Assembly: GCA_964529975.1 (NCBI GenBank)
Contig: CAZGXW010000008.1
Span: forward strand, 1 to 63,929
Direction: 5' to 3'
Source: JADFMN01 sp964529975
GTDB lineage: Bacteria; Armatimonadota; Fimbriimonadia; Fimbriimonadales; Fimbriimonadaceae
Length of the DNA stretch: 63,929 bases
The notes under the pieces were generated by a model. The model saw only the letters and a list, made by a program, of their open reading frames with translations, searched no databases and was not told the origin of the DNA. The first letter of the stretch is position 1. Every line of letters starts with the position of its first letter. The position numbers and the translations under genes are program-made. Below are positions 24,533 through 32,744 of this stretch, one piece after another.

Positions 24533-24560
24533 GTTGGATTCTGGTCACCTAGAATCCAAC
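24533..24560 (+). terminator. 10-bp hairpin after SDR gene
   Basis: GTTGGATTCT (24533-24542) and AGAATCCAAC (24551-24560) form a perfect stem with an 8-nt loop, 34 bp after the SDR stop. There is no T-tract, so it is either a weak terminator or a leader hairpin of the peptidase operon. Confidence 0.5.
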
Positions 24561-24576
24561 CCGCGCAAAAGTTAGG

Positions 24577-25743
24577 GTGGGGGTGAAGAAGAGATTGAAA
24601 AGGTATCCTGAACTTGTGCTCTGCACCCTCGTCGCCGCACTGGCGATCTCCCAAGACCAGCCACAAAAGACGGTGCTGCCCAATGGAGCAGTCGTCTACG
24701 TGGAACGAATGGACTCACCCGGCTTCACGCTCCACCTTTTCGTCAGCACGATGGGAGCGAAGGAGCAGTCCCCTGGATTGCGACACCTGCTCGAGCACCT
24801 TGTGGGCAAAGGGAACGGACTCGACGCCAAACTCGAGTCGCGAGGACTGACCCTCACCGCAGAGACCCTGAGAGACGGCGTTCGGTTCGAGATTGAAGGC
24901 AACGCGAACTCTGCAGCAGTGGCGATCGAAGCGCTGAAGGAACTCCTCGCGCCTCGAACGCTGACACAGGAGGAGATAGACAAAGAAGTCCGCATCGTCT
25001 CGCAAGAGCGGCCGGTGCGCTCCAACGCCAGCAGGCTTGCAACAGGTCTATGGAAGCAGGCGTTCGACGAGCCCGACATGATGGGTACCGACGAAGAGAT
25101 CGCAAAGGCCACTCCCGACTCTCTGAAGCAACTCTTCACATCGATGTGGCGCCCCGAGTGCCTCACGATCGCGATCGTCGGCGGCATCGACGTCGTCCAG
25201 TCGGAGAGGGCAATCATCGAGATCGTCCGGCCGCTGCAATCCCAAGGCGCCGTCAACCGGACGGCAAGGACGGCCAAAGAACAGCGCGGAGAAGGCATCG
25301 TTCCGGGAGCGACGGGATCAGGGCGCGCTGTCGCCGTCGGCCCAATGTCGCGCGCGGAGTCGCTCGCCGTCGTCGCCGCAGCGCTGGCGATCGCGAACGA
25401 GACGCCCGGAACGCAGGTCGTGTACACGCCCTCATCGATCGGCGGACTCGTTTGCATTGTGCACCCGAACCGAGAGGGATTCCTCGACACTGACAGGCTC
25501 GTGACCAACGAGGGGGCGAGGCTTTATCCCTCAGGGCTCGCCGCCGTCCGGCTTTGGGTCGCAACGGCAGACGGGCTTCCAAGGGAGAAGGCAAGGATGT
25601 ACGGCCAGCAACTCAGTGCCGAACCGTACTTCCGTATGGAAGACTTGAAGAACCGCGCAGCCGTCGTCAGCCAGGCCGAGTTCGTCGCCGCGCTGCAGAA
25701 GTTCCGCACCGGAGCGTGCGTCCGAGTCGGAGGAGTGCGATGA
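24577..25743 (+). CDS. M16 family zinc peptidase, catalytic subunit
   Basis: 388 residues of the pitrilysin/insulinase type. A hydrophobic N-terminus (LVLCTLVAALAIS) suggests export. The inverted zinc motif is intact in LRHLLEHLVGKGN near residue 64. The third ligand lies about 75 residues later in EEIDKEVRIVSQE. The second half (ESLAVVAAALAIANETPG) is degenerate. The start is a GTG in a G-rich stretch and is not certain. Its stop overlaps the next start (ATGA). Such pairs usually form a heterodimer in which one subunit carries the zinc. Confidence 0.87.
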   Translation: MGVKKRLKRYPELVLCTLVAALAISQDQPQKTVLPNGAVVYVERMDSPGFTLHLFVSTMGAKEQSPGLRHLLEHLVGKGNGLDAKLESRGLTLTAETLRDGVRFEIEGNANSAAVAIEALKELLAPRTLTQEEIDKEVRIVSQERPVRSNASRLATGLWKQAFDEPDMMGTDEEIAKATPDSLKQLFTSMWRPECLTIAIVGGIDVVQSERAIIEIVRPLQSQGAVNRTARTAKEQRGEGIVPGATGSGRAVAVGPMSRAESLAVVAAALAIANETPGTQVVYTPSSIGGLVCIVHPNREGFLDTDRLVTNEGARLYPSGLAAVRLWVATADGLPREKARMYGQQLSAEPYFRMEDLKNRAAVVSQAEFVAALQKFRTGACVRVGGVR

Positions 25744-26933
25744 TCGGACTGTTGCTGCTAGCGACACAACAAGAGTCGCCGTGGCGAGTCCTCGAACTCG
25801 TCGAGCCAAGCCCGCTTGTCGTGGTGCAGGCGAACATCAAAGCGCCCAAGATGACTGAGCGTGAGGCTGCCGCTTGGCAAGTGCTCGGTCGCGTGCTGCT
25901 CGAAGGAACAATCGAGTACACGCCACAGAAGCTCCGCGATTACGGTTCGCAAGCGGGACTCGCCCCGAGCGTCACCGTCATGCCCGACTTCTTGCGCGTG
26001 CAGTTCGTGCTGCCAAAGTCGGGTCTTGCGCTCGCCGGTGACCTCATCTTTGCTGTGCTCACGAGACCTGCGCTGCGAGAAGAGGACATTGCGAAGGCGA
26101 TCGCCGCGCTCGCAGTCAACGAATCGCAACCCTGGGTCTCCATGATGGGTGGCGTCAACTTCCGATACGAGCGGATTCGACAAGGCGATGTTCAGGCGAT
26201 CTACACCCGAGCACTGCGGCCGGCCAACGTCAACTTCGTAGTCGGTGGTGGCATCGAGCCAGGTTCTGGAAAGATCGAGATCCAGACGCGGTTTGCCCGC
26301 TGGACCGCACCGAGGGACCCCGGCTCGCCGCGGGTCGATGGACAACCCATGCCGATAACGACGTGGGGAGACCCTGTCTCGACGTTCGCCTTGAGCGGAA
26401 GGCCAATGACGCCTGCTAGCGTGGCAAGCGCCGCGAAACTGCTCGCCGTGTTCGCTCTGGGGGTTGGAAGGACGTCGTCGATGCACCGCGTTCTCCGCGA
26501 GCAACACGGCCTATCGTACTTACAGTCCGCCGTGCTCTGGCCACGCGCAGACGGATGGACGCCGTTCTTCCTCATGGTCCGCAAAACGGAGGCAGACGAG
26601 GCAAAGTTCGCCGTCCAAATGCGCGACCTCCTGCTCAAGGACATCGACTCCTGGGACGTGACGACGGTCTCGACCGCGCAAGCGCTCGCCGAGGCGTCCT
26701 TCACGCGGAACCTCGCCGTGTCGCCAGTGTGGTTGAGGCCCGAAGGTCCGATGACGCAGTCGCTCGTCGACAGGTGCGCCTGGCGAGGGTATCTCGAGAT
26801 GGTCGGATCGGGCGCACTGCGCGAGGAAGTCCTCGTTGGCGCGATGCAGAACGTCGACCTCGACCAATTGAAGGCGGCGGCAAAGTCGCTGCTTGAAGAG
26901 TGCAACGTGGGCTGGCTGCCGGGACGCCAGTAG
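25740..26933 (+). CDS. M16 family peptidase-like, non-catalytic subunit
   Basis: 397 residues starting at the ATG that overlaps the previous stop codon. The fold matches M16 (TEREAAAWQVLGRVLLEGTI, and HRVLREQHGLSYLQSAVLWP near residue 250), but the HxxEH zinc motif is absent where it should lie, near residues 40-50. The arginine/tyrosine-type motif of the C-terminal substrate-binding half is retained in REQHGLSYL. It is therefore predicted to be the partner subunit of the upstream peptidase. The N-terminus (MIGLLLLATQQESPW) is only weakly signal-like. Confidence 0.85.
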   Translation: MIGLLLLATQQESPWRVLELVEPSPLVVVQANIKAPKMTEREAAAWQVLGRVLLEGTIEYTPQKLRDYGSQAGLAPSVTVMPDFLRVQFVLPKSGLALAGDLIFAVLTRPALREEDIAKAIAALAVNESQPWVSMMGGVNFRYERIRQGDVQAIYTRALRPANVNFVVGGGIEPGSGKIEIQTRFARWTAPRDPGSPRVDGQPMPITTWGDPVSTFALSGRPMTPASVASAAKLLAVFALGVGRTSSMHRVLREQHGLSYLQSAVLWPRADGWTPFFLMVRKTEADEAKFAVQMRDLLLKDIDSWDVTTVSTAQALAEASFTRNLAVSPVWLRPEGPMTQSLVDRCAWRGYLEMVGSGALREEVLVGAMQNVDLDQLKAAAKSLLEECNVGWLPGRQ

Positions 26934-26987
26934 GAATACCGGATTGTTCCTGGCCATGCCTGGCTCGCAAGTACCATAGAAGGCGTC

Positions 26988-27782
26988 ATGCGTCGTTTTC
27001 TGTTCGCTTTCTTGGGGCTGATCGTCTTGCTGTTGAGCGGCTGTGGAGGCATCAACGGGGACTACGGAACGCTGACCTTGGAAATGGTCGACGCACCGTC
27101 CAACGTGTCTTCGGTCCGTGTGCACATCAAACGCATCGAAGTCGAGATCGCAGGGAACTGGGAAGCCGTCGCCCACCCCAACCAAGAGTACGAACTGCTC
27201 GACTTGCAGGCGGTGCCCGCAGTCCTTGGCGAGTCAGGCCTTGGGGCCGGAATCTATACGGCGATCCGCGTGGTGATCACGTCCGCGACCGTGGTCGACT
27301 CGAACGGCACACACAACGTCGCCATCGACCAAGTCATCAAAGAGGAGGGACTTGAGATTCCCGTGACATTTGAAATGGAGTCGGCGCGAAGGACGACCGT
27401 CTTGATGGACTTTAACGTCGCACAGTCTCTGAAACTCAACCCAGGCGGTTCCTATTCCCTCGACCCAGTGATCCCCACGGTCGTCAAGCACGAGAGTGGC
27501 ACGGTCTGTGGGTTCGTGACCTTGAACGGCCTTGGAGTCGGCGGGGCAGACGTAGAGGCGGTCTACGTGGCGGGGCCGAACTATGCGACAGGGACTCTGG
27601 TCAACACGGGTCGCTCGCAAGGCGATGGGGCCTTCAAGGTGTGGGCGCTTCTTCCTGGCGAGTACAGGATCGACATCACGGGCCGCGATCCGATTACGGG
27701 ATTCGTGACAAAGGCGACAGTCAATGGAGTGATCGTGGGCGAAGGGCTCGACACTCAAATCGGCGGAGTCAGTCTGGACTGA
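26988..27782 (+). CDS. DUF4382 lipoprotein
   Basis: 264 residues with a lipoprotein signal (MRRFLFAFLGLIVLLLSGC). The DUF4382 domain follows: GTLTLEMVDAPSNVSSVRVH, IKRIEVEI, ELLDLQAVPAVLGESGLGAG and YTAIRVVITSATV. A C-terminal segment (GTVCGFVTLNGLGVGGADVE) resembles a carboxypeptidase-regulatory-like beta-sandwich repeat. Proteins of this kind are surface or periplasmic and have no assigned activity. Its last 14 bases overlap the end of the convergent nuclease gene. Confidence 0.85.
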   Translation: MRRFLFAFLGLIVLLLSGCGGINGDYGTLTLEMVDAPSNVSSVRVHIKRIEVEIAGNWEAVAHPNQEYELLDLQAVPAVLGESGLGAGIYTAIRVVITSATVVDSNGTHNVAIDQVIKEEGLEIPVTFEMESARRTTVLMDFNVAQSLKLNPGGSYSLDPVIPTVVKHESGTVCGFVTLNGLGVGGADVEAVYVAGPNYATGTLVNTGRSQGDGAFKVWALLPGEYRIDITGRDPITGFVTKATVNGVIVGEGLDTQIGGVSLD

Positions 27783-28575
27783 CGCTCGCTAGATCGAAGT
27801 CTTGGTGTTTCCGACAGAGCGGAAGAAAGTCGCACTCGGGGCACAGCCTCTTTGCGACCGGCACCAGCGACTCGAAGTCGCGCTCCAATATCTCTTTGCC
27901 GAGCGCGACAAGGTCGCTCTCGAAGACTTTCAGATCTTTGTCAGGGAACGTCGCAGTCGCCTTTGCGCCCGTGCGCAAGGCCACGATCGACGCTGTGATT
28001 GCTGAGTCTGGGTGCTTCTCCTGCAGCAAGAGCGCATAGCAGTTCATCGCGAGGTCGGTCGAGACGTCCTCCTCTGTCACTGTCTGTCTGCCGGACTTGT
28101 AGTCGACGATCTCCAGCGTGCCGTCCTTGTGCTGGTCGACGCGATCGATCCTTCCAATGAGGACGAACGGTCCGAGGTCGCGTCGGACCTGCTTCTCAAT
28201 ATAGAGCGTCTCAGCGGTAACGGGCTGGGCTTTGAAGTTGTCGACGTACGTCGAGATCATCTCCTTTCCCTCGGCCATGGCTTGCATCATTTCTTCTTGG
28301 CTGGAGTATCCGGCGTCGATCCAACTTTCCTCGAGCGCGGCGACCGCTTGGTGGGCCGTCGTAACCCCCTGGTCGCCCGAGTCGTGGAACCGTTGCAAGA
28401 CGGCGTGGAGGGTCGTGCCGAACGAATAGTAACTCTTGCTGCGCAAGTACCACTTGCCGCGATCGTCGACGTACGTCCATTTGTACTTGTCGGGACATGC
28501 GAGATAAGTGGAGATCTTGCTCGGACTCAGGGTCGGTTTGCGCGGCACAGAGCCATTGTATCTCTGCTCAGCCAC
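27769..28575 (-). CDS. PD-(D/E)XK nuclease, RecB/Cas4-like with Fe-S cysteines
   Basis: 268 residues. The nuclease core is LIGRIDRVDQHKDGTLEIVD followed by YKSGRQ near residues 137-160, giving the Asp and the D-Y-K motif. Four cysteines are placed as in Cas4/AddB iron-sulfur nucleases: one in YLACPDKY near residue 27 and three in LCPECDFLPLCRKH near residue 245. The N-terminal LSPSKISTYLACPDKYKW is typical of RecB-family exonucleases. No helicase or cas gene is adjacent, so it is a stand-alone nuclease, probably in DNA repair. Confidence 0.87.
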   Translation of the reverse strand: MAEQRYNGSVPRKPTLSPSKISTYLACPDKYKWTYVDDRGKWYLRSKSYYSFGTTLHAVLQRFHDSGDQGVTTAHQAVAALEESWIDAGYSSQEEMMQAMAEGKEMISTYVDNFKAQPVTAETLYIEKQVRRDLGPFVLIGRIDRVDQHKDGTLEIVDYKSGRQTVTEEDVSTDLAMNCYALLLQEKHPDSAITASIVALRTGAKATATFPDKDLKVFESDLVALGKEILERDFESLVPVAKRLCPECDFLPLCRKHQDFDLASVSPD

Positions 28576-28975
28576 GACCGGACTGCGCGGAGTAGTCGCG
28601 GACCGACATCGCTCGAAGGGGCAGGAAACCGAGCCGCTCGTAGAAGCCAGCCACGTCTTCGTCGCAAACTACGTCGATCGCGTACAGGCCGTCTAGATGG
28701 CCGAGCATCGCGCGGACGAGTTCAGTGCCTATTCCTTGACCACGGTACTGCTTGTGGACCTCGAGTAGCGGGATGAAGGCGCAGAGGACCCCGTCAGTGA
28801 GTGCGGTGCAGAACCCTATGAGGCGGTCGCCGTCGAAGGCGAGCACGACGTGCTGGGACCCTTCGAGGATGTGCCGGAACATCAGGTTGTCCGGAGGTTC
28901 GGGCCATCCGTCGAAAAAGCCCTCGACTTCGGCACTCTTGAAGTCCTCGAGATCGCTGGAGTACCGGACCTGCAT
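28568..28975 (-). CDS. GNAT acetyltransferase
   Basis: 135 residues from the ATG at 28975; a GTG two codons earlier is possible. The acetyl-CoA binding motif is visible in LLEVHKQYRGQGIGTELVRA near residue 80, followed by YAIDVVCDEDVAGFYERLGF, the standard GNAT C-terminal half. The acceptor substrate is unknown. It slightly overlaps the nuclease gene at its 3' end. A TAGAAT box precedes the ATG by nine bases. Confidence 0.87.
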   Translation of the reverse strand: MQVRYSSDLEDFKSAEVEGFFDGWPEPPDNLMFRHILEGSQHVVLAFDGDRLIGFCTALTDGVLCAFIPLLEVHKQYRGQGIGTELVRAMLGHLDGLYAIDVVCDEDVAGFYERLGFLPLRAMSVRDYSAQSGRG

Positions 28976-28984
28976 CGTCACATC

Positions 28985-28990
28985 ATTCTA
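28985..28990 (-). promoter_or_regulatory. -10 box TAGAAT, 9 nt before GNAT ATG
   Basis: On the minus strand TAGAAT is followed by nine bases and the ATG at 28975. There is no Shine-Dalgarno sequence. The spacing supports a near-leaderless start and favours this ATG over the GTG at 28981. Confidence 0.5.
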
Positions 28991-29003
28991 CGACGAGTTC
29001 GAT

Positions 29004-29009
29004 CAGAAT
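29004..29009 (+). promoter_or_regulatory. -10-like box CAGAAT, 6 nt before ATG
   Basis: CAGAAT ends six bases before the ATG of the zincin gene, 14 bp from the divergent TAGAAT box. No Shine-Dalgarno sequence is present. Confidence 0.4.
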
Positions 29010-29015
29010 TAGGCG

Positions 29016-29996
29016 ATGGCGCGAGAGAGGTCTTGGGCGGCGCGGTATGGCGCCGCAGGGGAGTCGGCCGCTTGGGGCGCCGTTCTCGAGCACTACTATT
29101 GGGACCGGCTCGACGAGGCGTACTTGCGCGCTGTGGAGTTGGGGGCAGGGTCGTTCGGCCATGGGCTCGTGACGTTTCGCATGATCGAAGGCGAGCACAT
29201 GACGCGTGCAAGGGGCGCGATCACAAAAGTCAGCGAGTGGTTGAGCGTCGAGTGGATTCCTGAAGAAGTCAACGTTCTGCAAAGTTCCGATTTCGATTAC
29301 CTCGGGTGTGGTGGAACGGCACGCTCCTTTGACGATCGAAGAATCGAGCGGATGGTCGATGCTTGCAACCAGGTGGCATGGCGATTTGGGTTTGAGCACG
29401 GGCCGCCGGTTCTTGTGTCGGTGCTTTCGCGTGATTCGGACGTGCCGTGGATGCCGGGGCGGTACGGGTACTGCACGGACAAGTACCCGTACGACAAGGT
29501 CTGCATCCCGCACAGGTCGCTCCATGACTACGACGATCTGGAGCACGTGGTCTTGCACGAGTACGCCCACGTCGCCAGCCTGAACTTGTCTGCAGGGAGG
29601 TGTCCGCTTTGGTTGGACGAGGCGATGGCGATGGTGTCTGGCGGCGGCGTCGACCGCAGGGCGTGGCGCGACCTCGCTTCCGGCGTGGAGCCGTGGTTGG
29701 GGGTGGAGGAACTTGATTCGGCGTACCACGAGGACAGGGAAGACCGAGAAGGACAGAGGGCCGTGTGGATGGCGTACCAGCAATCGTCGGTGCTCGGCTA
29801 CTACTTGGCCGAGCAGAAGGGCGAGAAGAGCCTTGGCGACCTAATGCGCGCGATGACGAACAACACGACGATGCAGGAGTTGGTGATCCGTTTCAAGGGC
29901 CATGGCCTGACCGACGAGGCCCTGGGCGAGGTCTATGGGTTCGGCACGCGGGAGTTGTTTGCCCGAGCGTTCGACTGGTTGGGGGGAAGGGAGTAG
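29016..29996 (+). CDS. gluzincin-type metallopeptidase-like protein
   Basis: 326 residues with no clear signal peptide. The zinc motif HEYAH lies near residue 182 (EHVVLHEYAHVASLN), and a third ligand glutamate in CPLWLDEAMAMVSGG about 22 residues later. This is the spacing of peptidase MA-like gluzincins. The C-terminal half (YQQSSVLGYYLAEQKGEKSL, LMRAMTNNTTMQELV) also matches that group. The N-terminal 150 residues, including a cysteine in YLGCGGTARSF, are not recognised. The stop codon is supplied by a GGGAGTA repeat that begins at the gene end. Confidence 0.75.
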   Translation: MARERSWAARYGAAGESAAWGAVLEHYYWDRLDEAYLRAVELGAGSFGHGLVTFRMIEGEHMTRARGAITKVSEWLSVEWIPEEVNVLQSSDFDYLGCGGTARSFDDRRIERMVDACNQVAWRFGFEHGPPVLVSVLSRDSDVPWMPGRYGYCTDKYPYDKVCIPHRSLHDYDDLEHVVLHEYAHVASLNLSAGRCPLWLDEAMAMVSGGGVDRRAWRDLASGVEPWLGVEELDSAYHEDREDREGQRAVWMAYQQSSVLGYYLAEQKGEKSLGDLMRAMTNNTTMQELVIRFKGHGLTDEALGEVYGFGTRELFARAFDWLGGRE

Positions 29997-30011
29997 GGAG
30001 TAGGGAGTAAG
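29987..30011. repeat. GGGAGTA heptanucleotide array
   Basis: Three near-perfect GGGAGTA units. The first supplies the TAG stop of the preceding gene. The same motif recurs at 32302-32318, 38754-38769 and 40617-40652. The rest of the gap to 30210 holds two small palindromes. Confidence 0.75.
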
Positions 30012-30153
30012 GGCGGGGGTGCCTAAGGAGCCGGGGTGCTGTAGGTACAATTCAGGTTAGCGGCGGCGCAACGGCGGGTCGGCGCGTCTCGGAGGTCTAT
30101 CCCAGGTTTCTCAGCGCGGCTCGTCCGTGTCTGGGAGGGCAGGGAGGACTGAA

Positions 30154-30194
30154 CGCAGGACAAAGCCTGCGACCCAATGCAGACGAAGGTCTGC
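30154..30194. repeat. pair of small palindromes upstream of E1 alpha
   Basis: CGCAGG/CCTGCG (30154-30159 and 30166-30171) and GCAGAC/GTCTGC (30179-30184 and 30189-30194) are adjacent hairpins. The first resembles the CGCAGGCTTTAGCCTGCG unit at 22876. They lie 16 bp before the proposed start of the next gene. Confidence 0.6.
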
Positions 30195-30209
30195 GCTCCA
30201 GGAGCACCA

Positions 30210-31229
30210 GTGGCAAAGCCGAAAAGCAGCAACCAACCCCAGATCGACAAAGCCAAGGCGGAGCAGTTCTATCGCCAGATGGTGATGATCCGTCGATTCG
30301 AAGAGAAGACAGAAGTCGCGTACCGGCACGGAAAGGTCGGTGGTTACATGCACGTGTACATCGGCATGGAAGCGACCGCCATCGGATGGAACGACGCCAT
30401 CCAAGTCGGATACGACTATGTGATCTGCGCGTACCGCGACCATCCTCAGCCGCTTCTGATGGGCTCGGACCCAGTTAGAGTCATGGCCGAGATCATGGGC
30501 CGGTCGGACGGTCTGAGCCGGGGCAAGGGCGGATCGATGCATATCTACGACATCGAGCGCGGGCTGTTCGGCGGTTGGGGGATCGTGGGCGGACACACGG
30601 CTTTGGGAGGAGGTCTTGCACTTGCTGCGAAGTACCGCGGCGAGGACCGTGTGACGCTTTGCTATCTGGGCGACGGTGCCGCGAACGCTGGCGTGTTCTT
30701 CGAGACGCTGAACATGTGCGCGCTCTGGGACTTGCCGGTCATTTTCATTATCGAGAACAACGAGTTCGCGATGGGCACGCGGCTGGAGTACCACGCTGCT
30801 GACACGGAACTTTGGAAGCGCGGCAAACCGTTTGGGATCGAGTGCGAGCGCGTCGACGGCATGGACGTGGTGCAAGTGCAGGCAGACGCCAAACGCATCG
30901 TGGACTGGGTACGGAAGAACCAGAAGCCGTACTTGGTCGAAGTGATGAACTACCGGTTCCACGGACACGGCGCTGCGGACAACGACAGACAACTCTATCG
31001 CACCAAGGAGGAGGAAGAGGAGGCGAAGAAGCTCGATCCTATCGCAAGGCTCGAGGCGTACATGTTGGAGAACAACTACATGACGCGCGAGACGATGGAG
31101 GCGATCGACGAGGAGACCGTGGCTTGGGTTGACGACGTCTACGAGAAGGCGGACGCCTCTCCGTTCCCCGAAGTGGAAGAGGTCTACGACAACGTCTACA
31201 CCGACATGGAGCCGGAGAAGGGGCACTGA
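30210..31229 (+). CDS. pdhA: pyruvate dehydrogenase E1 component, alpha subunit
   Basis: With the beta subunit this decarboxylates pyruvate using thiamine diphosphate and passes the acetyl group to E2. The 339-residue protein has QFYRQMVMIRRFEEKTEVAY at the start and GGSMHIYDIERGLFGGWGIV near residue 110. The ThDP motif GDGAANAGVFFETLNMCALW runs to ENNEFAMGTR near residue 190. The GTG at 30210 has GGAG six bases upstream; a longer frame from 30177 would begin inside the palindromes. The beta gene follows after 1 bp. No E2 or E3 gene is nearby. A branched-chain 2-oxoacid substrate cannot be excluded. Confidence 0.92.
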   Translation: MAKPKSSNQPQIDKAKAEQFYRQMVMIRRFEEKTEVAYRHGKVGGYMHVYIGMEATAIGWNDAIQVGYDYVICAYRDHPQPLLMGSDPVRVMAEIMGRSDGLSRGKGGSMHIYDIERGLFGGWGIVGGHTALGGGLALAAKYRGEDRVTLCYLGDGAANAGVFFETLNMCALWDLPVIFIIENNEFAMGTRLEYHAADTELWKRGKPFGIECERVDGMDVVQVQADAKRIVDWVRKNQKPYLVEVMNYRFHGHGAADNDRQLYRTKEEEEEAKKLDPIARLEAYMLENNYMTRETMEAIDEETVAWVDDVYEKADASPFPEVEEVYDNVYTDMEPEKGH

Positions 31230-31230
31230 T

Positions 31231-32205
31231 ATGGCTGAAATGACTTACCGCGACGCACTGCGGACCGCGATCATCGAAGAACTGGACCGAGATGAGAACG
31301 TCTTTGTTATGGGCGAGGACATCGGTCGTTACCAGGGCACGTTCCGCGTGACGCAAGGCCTCTTTGAGAAGTACGGCGGTCGTCGGATCATGGACACGCC
31401 GATCACCGAGCCAGGGTTCACCGGCATGGCGGTCGGTGCGGCTATGGTGGGCCTGCGACCGATCGTCGAGATGATGACGATGTCTTTCTCGATCTTGGCT
31501 CTCGACCAGATCATCAACCACGCGGCAAAGGTCCACTATATGACCGGCGGCCAGGCGACGGTGCCGATGGTCGTTCGTGGCCCTGGCGGCGCTGCGAAGC
31601 AGTTGAGCGCGCAGCACAGCCACGCGATGGAAGGGTGGTATGCGCACTGTCCGGGCCTGAAGGTCGTCGCCCCGGCGACGGCTGCGGACGCGTACGGGAT
31701 GTTCAAGCAGGCTGTGCGCGACGACAACCCCGTGATCTTCACGGAGAACCCGGTTTTGTACAGCGTGAAGGGCGATGTGCCGGTGGGTACGGACTTCACG
31801 GTGGAGTTTGGCAAGGCGCAGGTCTTGCGTGAAGGCACCGACGTTTCTTTGATCGCCTATTCGCGAATGACCCAGGAGTGCCTTGCTGCGGCAGAACTCT
31901 TGGAGGACGGCGGTATCAGCGCGGAAGTGGTGGACGTTCGCTCGCTTTTACCGCTTGACATGGGCACGATCGCTTCGTCGGTTGCGAAGACGAACCGTGC
32001 GGTTGTCGTTTATGAGGATTGGCGTTCTGGCGGGTTTGGCGCGGAGATCGCGGCGCGGATCGGGGAGGAGTGCTTCGACGACCTCGACGCGCCGGTCTCT
32101 CGCGTTGCCGGTCTGAACGTTCCGATGCCTTATGCCCGAGTCCTCGAGGTTGAGTGCATTCCGAAGCCTGAAGACATTATTCAGGCGGTGCGGAAGTTGG
32201 GTTAG
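31231..32205 (+). CDS. pdhB: pyruvate dehydrogenase E1 component, beta subunit
   Basis: 324 residues, partner of the alpha subunit just upstream. Recognisable segments are MTYRDALRTAIIEELDRDEN, FVMGEDIGRYQGTFRVTQGL, DTPITEPGFTGMAVGAAMVG, and the C-terminal transketolase-type AVVVYEDWRSGGFGAEIAAR. The final strand LNVPMPYARVLEVECIPKPE is typical. A purine-rich GGAGAAGGGG lies upstream of the ATG as a Shine-Dalgarno. The 2-bp gap from the alpha gene shows an operon. Confidence 0.94.
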   Translation: MAEMTYRDALRTAIIEELDRDENVFVMGEDIGRYQGTFRVTQGLFEKYGGRRIMDTPITEPGFTGMAVGAAMVGLRPIVEMMTMSFSILALDQIINHAAKVHYMTGGQATVPMVVRGPGGAAKQLSAQHSHAMEGWYAHCPGLKVVAPATAADAYGMFKQAVRDDNPVIFTENPVLYSVKGDVPVGTDFTVEFGKAQVLREGTDVSLIAYSRMTQECLAAAELLEDGGISAEVVDVRSLLPLDMGTIASSVAKTNRAVVVYEDWRSGGFGAEIAARIGEECFDDLDAPVSRVAGLNVPMPYARVLEVECIPKPEDIIQAVRKLG

Positions 32206-32255
32206 GGGCCGGGGTTCAGAGCCAGGGGACAGATGGAAGGGACTCGTCTTGTTTG

Positions 32256-32318
32256 CCCCTCACCCCCCAACCCCCTCTCCCCCGGAGGGGAGAGGGGGCA
32301 CGGGAGTAGGGAGTAGGG
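32256..32318. repeat. composite palindrome plus GGGAGTA array
   Basis: CCCCCTCTCC (32271-32280) faces GGAGAGGGGG-type sequence ending at 32298, forming a long C/G hairpin of the family found inside two genes. It is followed directly by GGGAGTAGGGAGTAGGG (32302-32318), which abuts the next ATG. Confidence 0.75.
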
Positions 32319-32744
32319 ATGGCAGGCTATTCTGGGACTCCGCTGTGGAAGAAGCTTGGGATGAAAGATGGGAGCAGGTGGGCGGTTGTCGGCGCGCCTG
32401 AGGGCTTCGCGATCGTCGACCGGCCGGACAGAGAGACTGGGTTGGAAAAGTTGACCGGAACGCTTGACGGCGCGGTGCTGTTCTGCCGTTCTCAGAAGGA
32501 GTTGGACAGCCAGATTGAGAAGGCGATGAAGTGCTTGGTCGCGGACGGCGGGATTTGGATTGCTTGGCCCAAGAAGTCTTCACCCTTGGCGGGCGAACTG
32601 GAGTTCTCTGCGGTGCAAGAGGCGGGCCTGAGCCGCGGGTTGGTGGACAACAAAGTGTGCGCGGTGGACGACGATTGGAGCGGGCTCCGATTCGTCGTCC
32701 GCCGCGAGCAAAGAAGTTCTTGGCCTGTCAGGCGCCCACGTTGA
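32319..32744 (+). CDS. DUF3052 family protein
   Basis: 141 residues. The start GYSGTPLWKKLGMKDGSRWA and the segment GGIWIAWPKKSSPLAG near residue 76 are characteristic of DUF3052. GLVDNKVCAVDDDWSGLRFV near residue 110 is the most conserved part. It is a small cytoplasmic protein of unknown role. The C-terminus overlaps the end of the convergent minus-strand gene by 17 bp. The ATG follows a heptanucleotide repeat, so its promoter may be altered by that array. Confidence 0.85.
   Translation: MAGYSGTPLWKKLGMKDGSRWAVVGAPEGFAIVDRPDRETGLEKLTGTLDGAVLFCRSQKELDSQIEKAMKCLVADGGIWIAWPKKSSPLAGELEFSAVQEAGLSRGLVDNKVCAVDDDWSGLRFVVRREQRSSWPVRRPR

Noticed and set aside
27769..28575. Cas4 from a CRISPR system
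   Set aside because: The Fe-S nuclease layout fits Cas4, but there is no array or other cas gene, and the length fits general RecB-like nucleases equally well.
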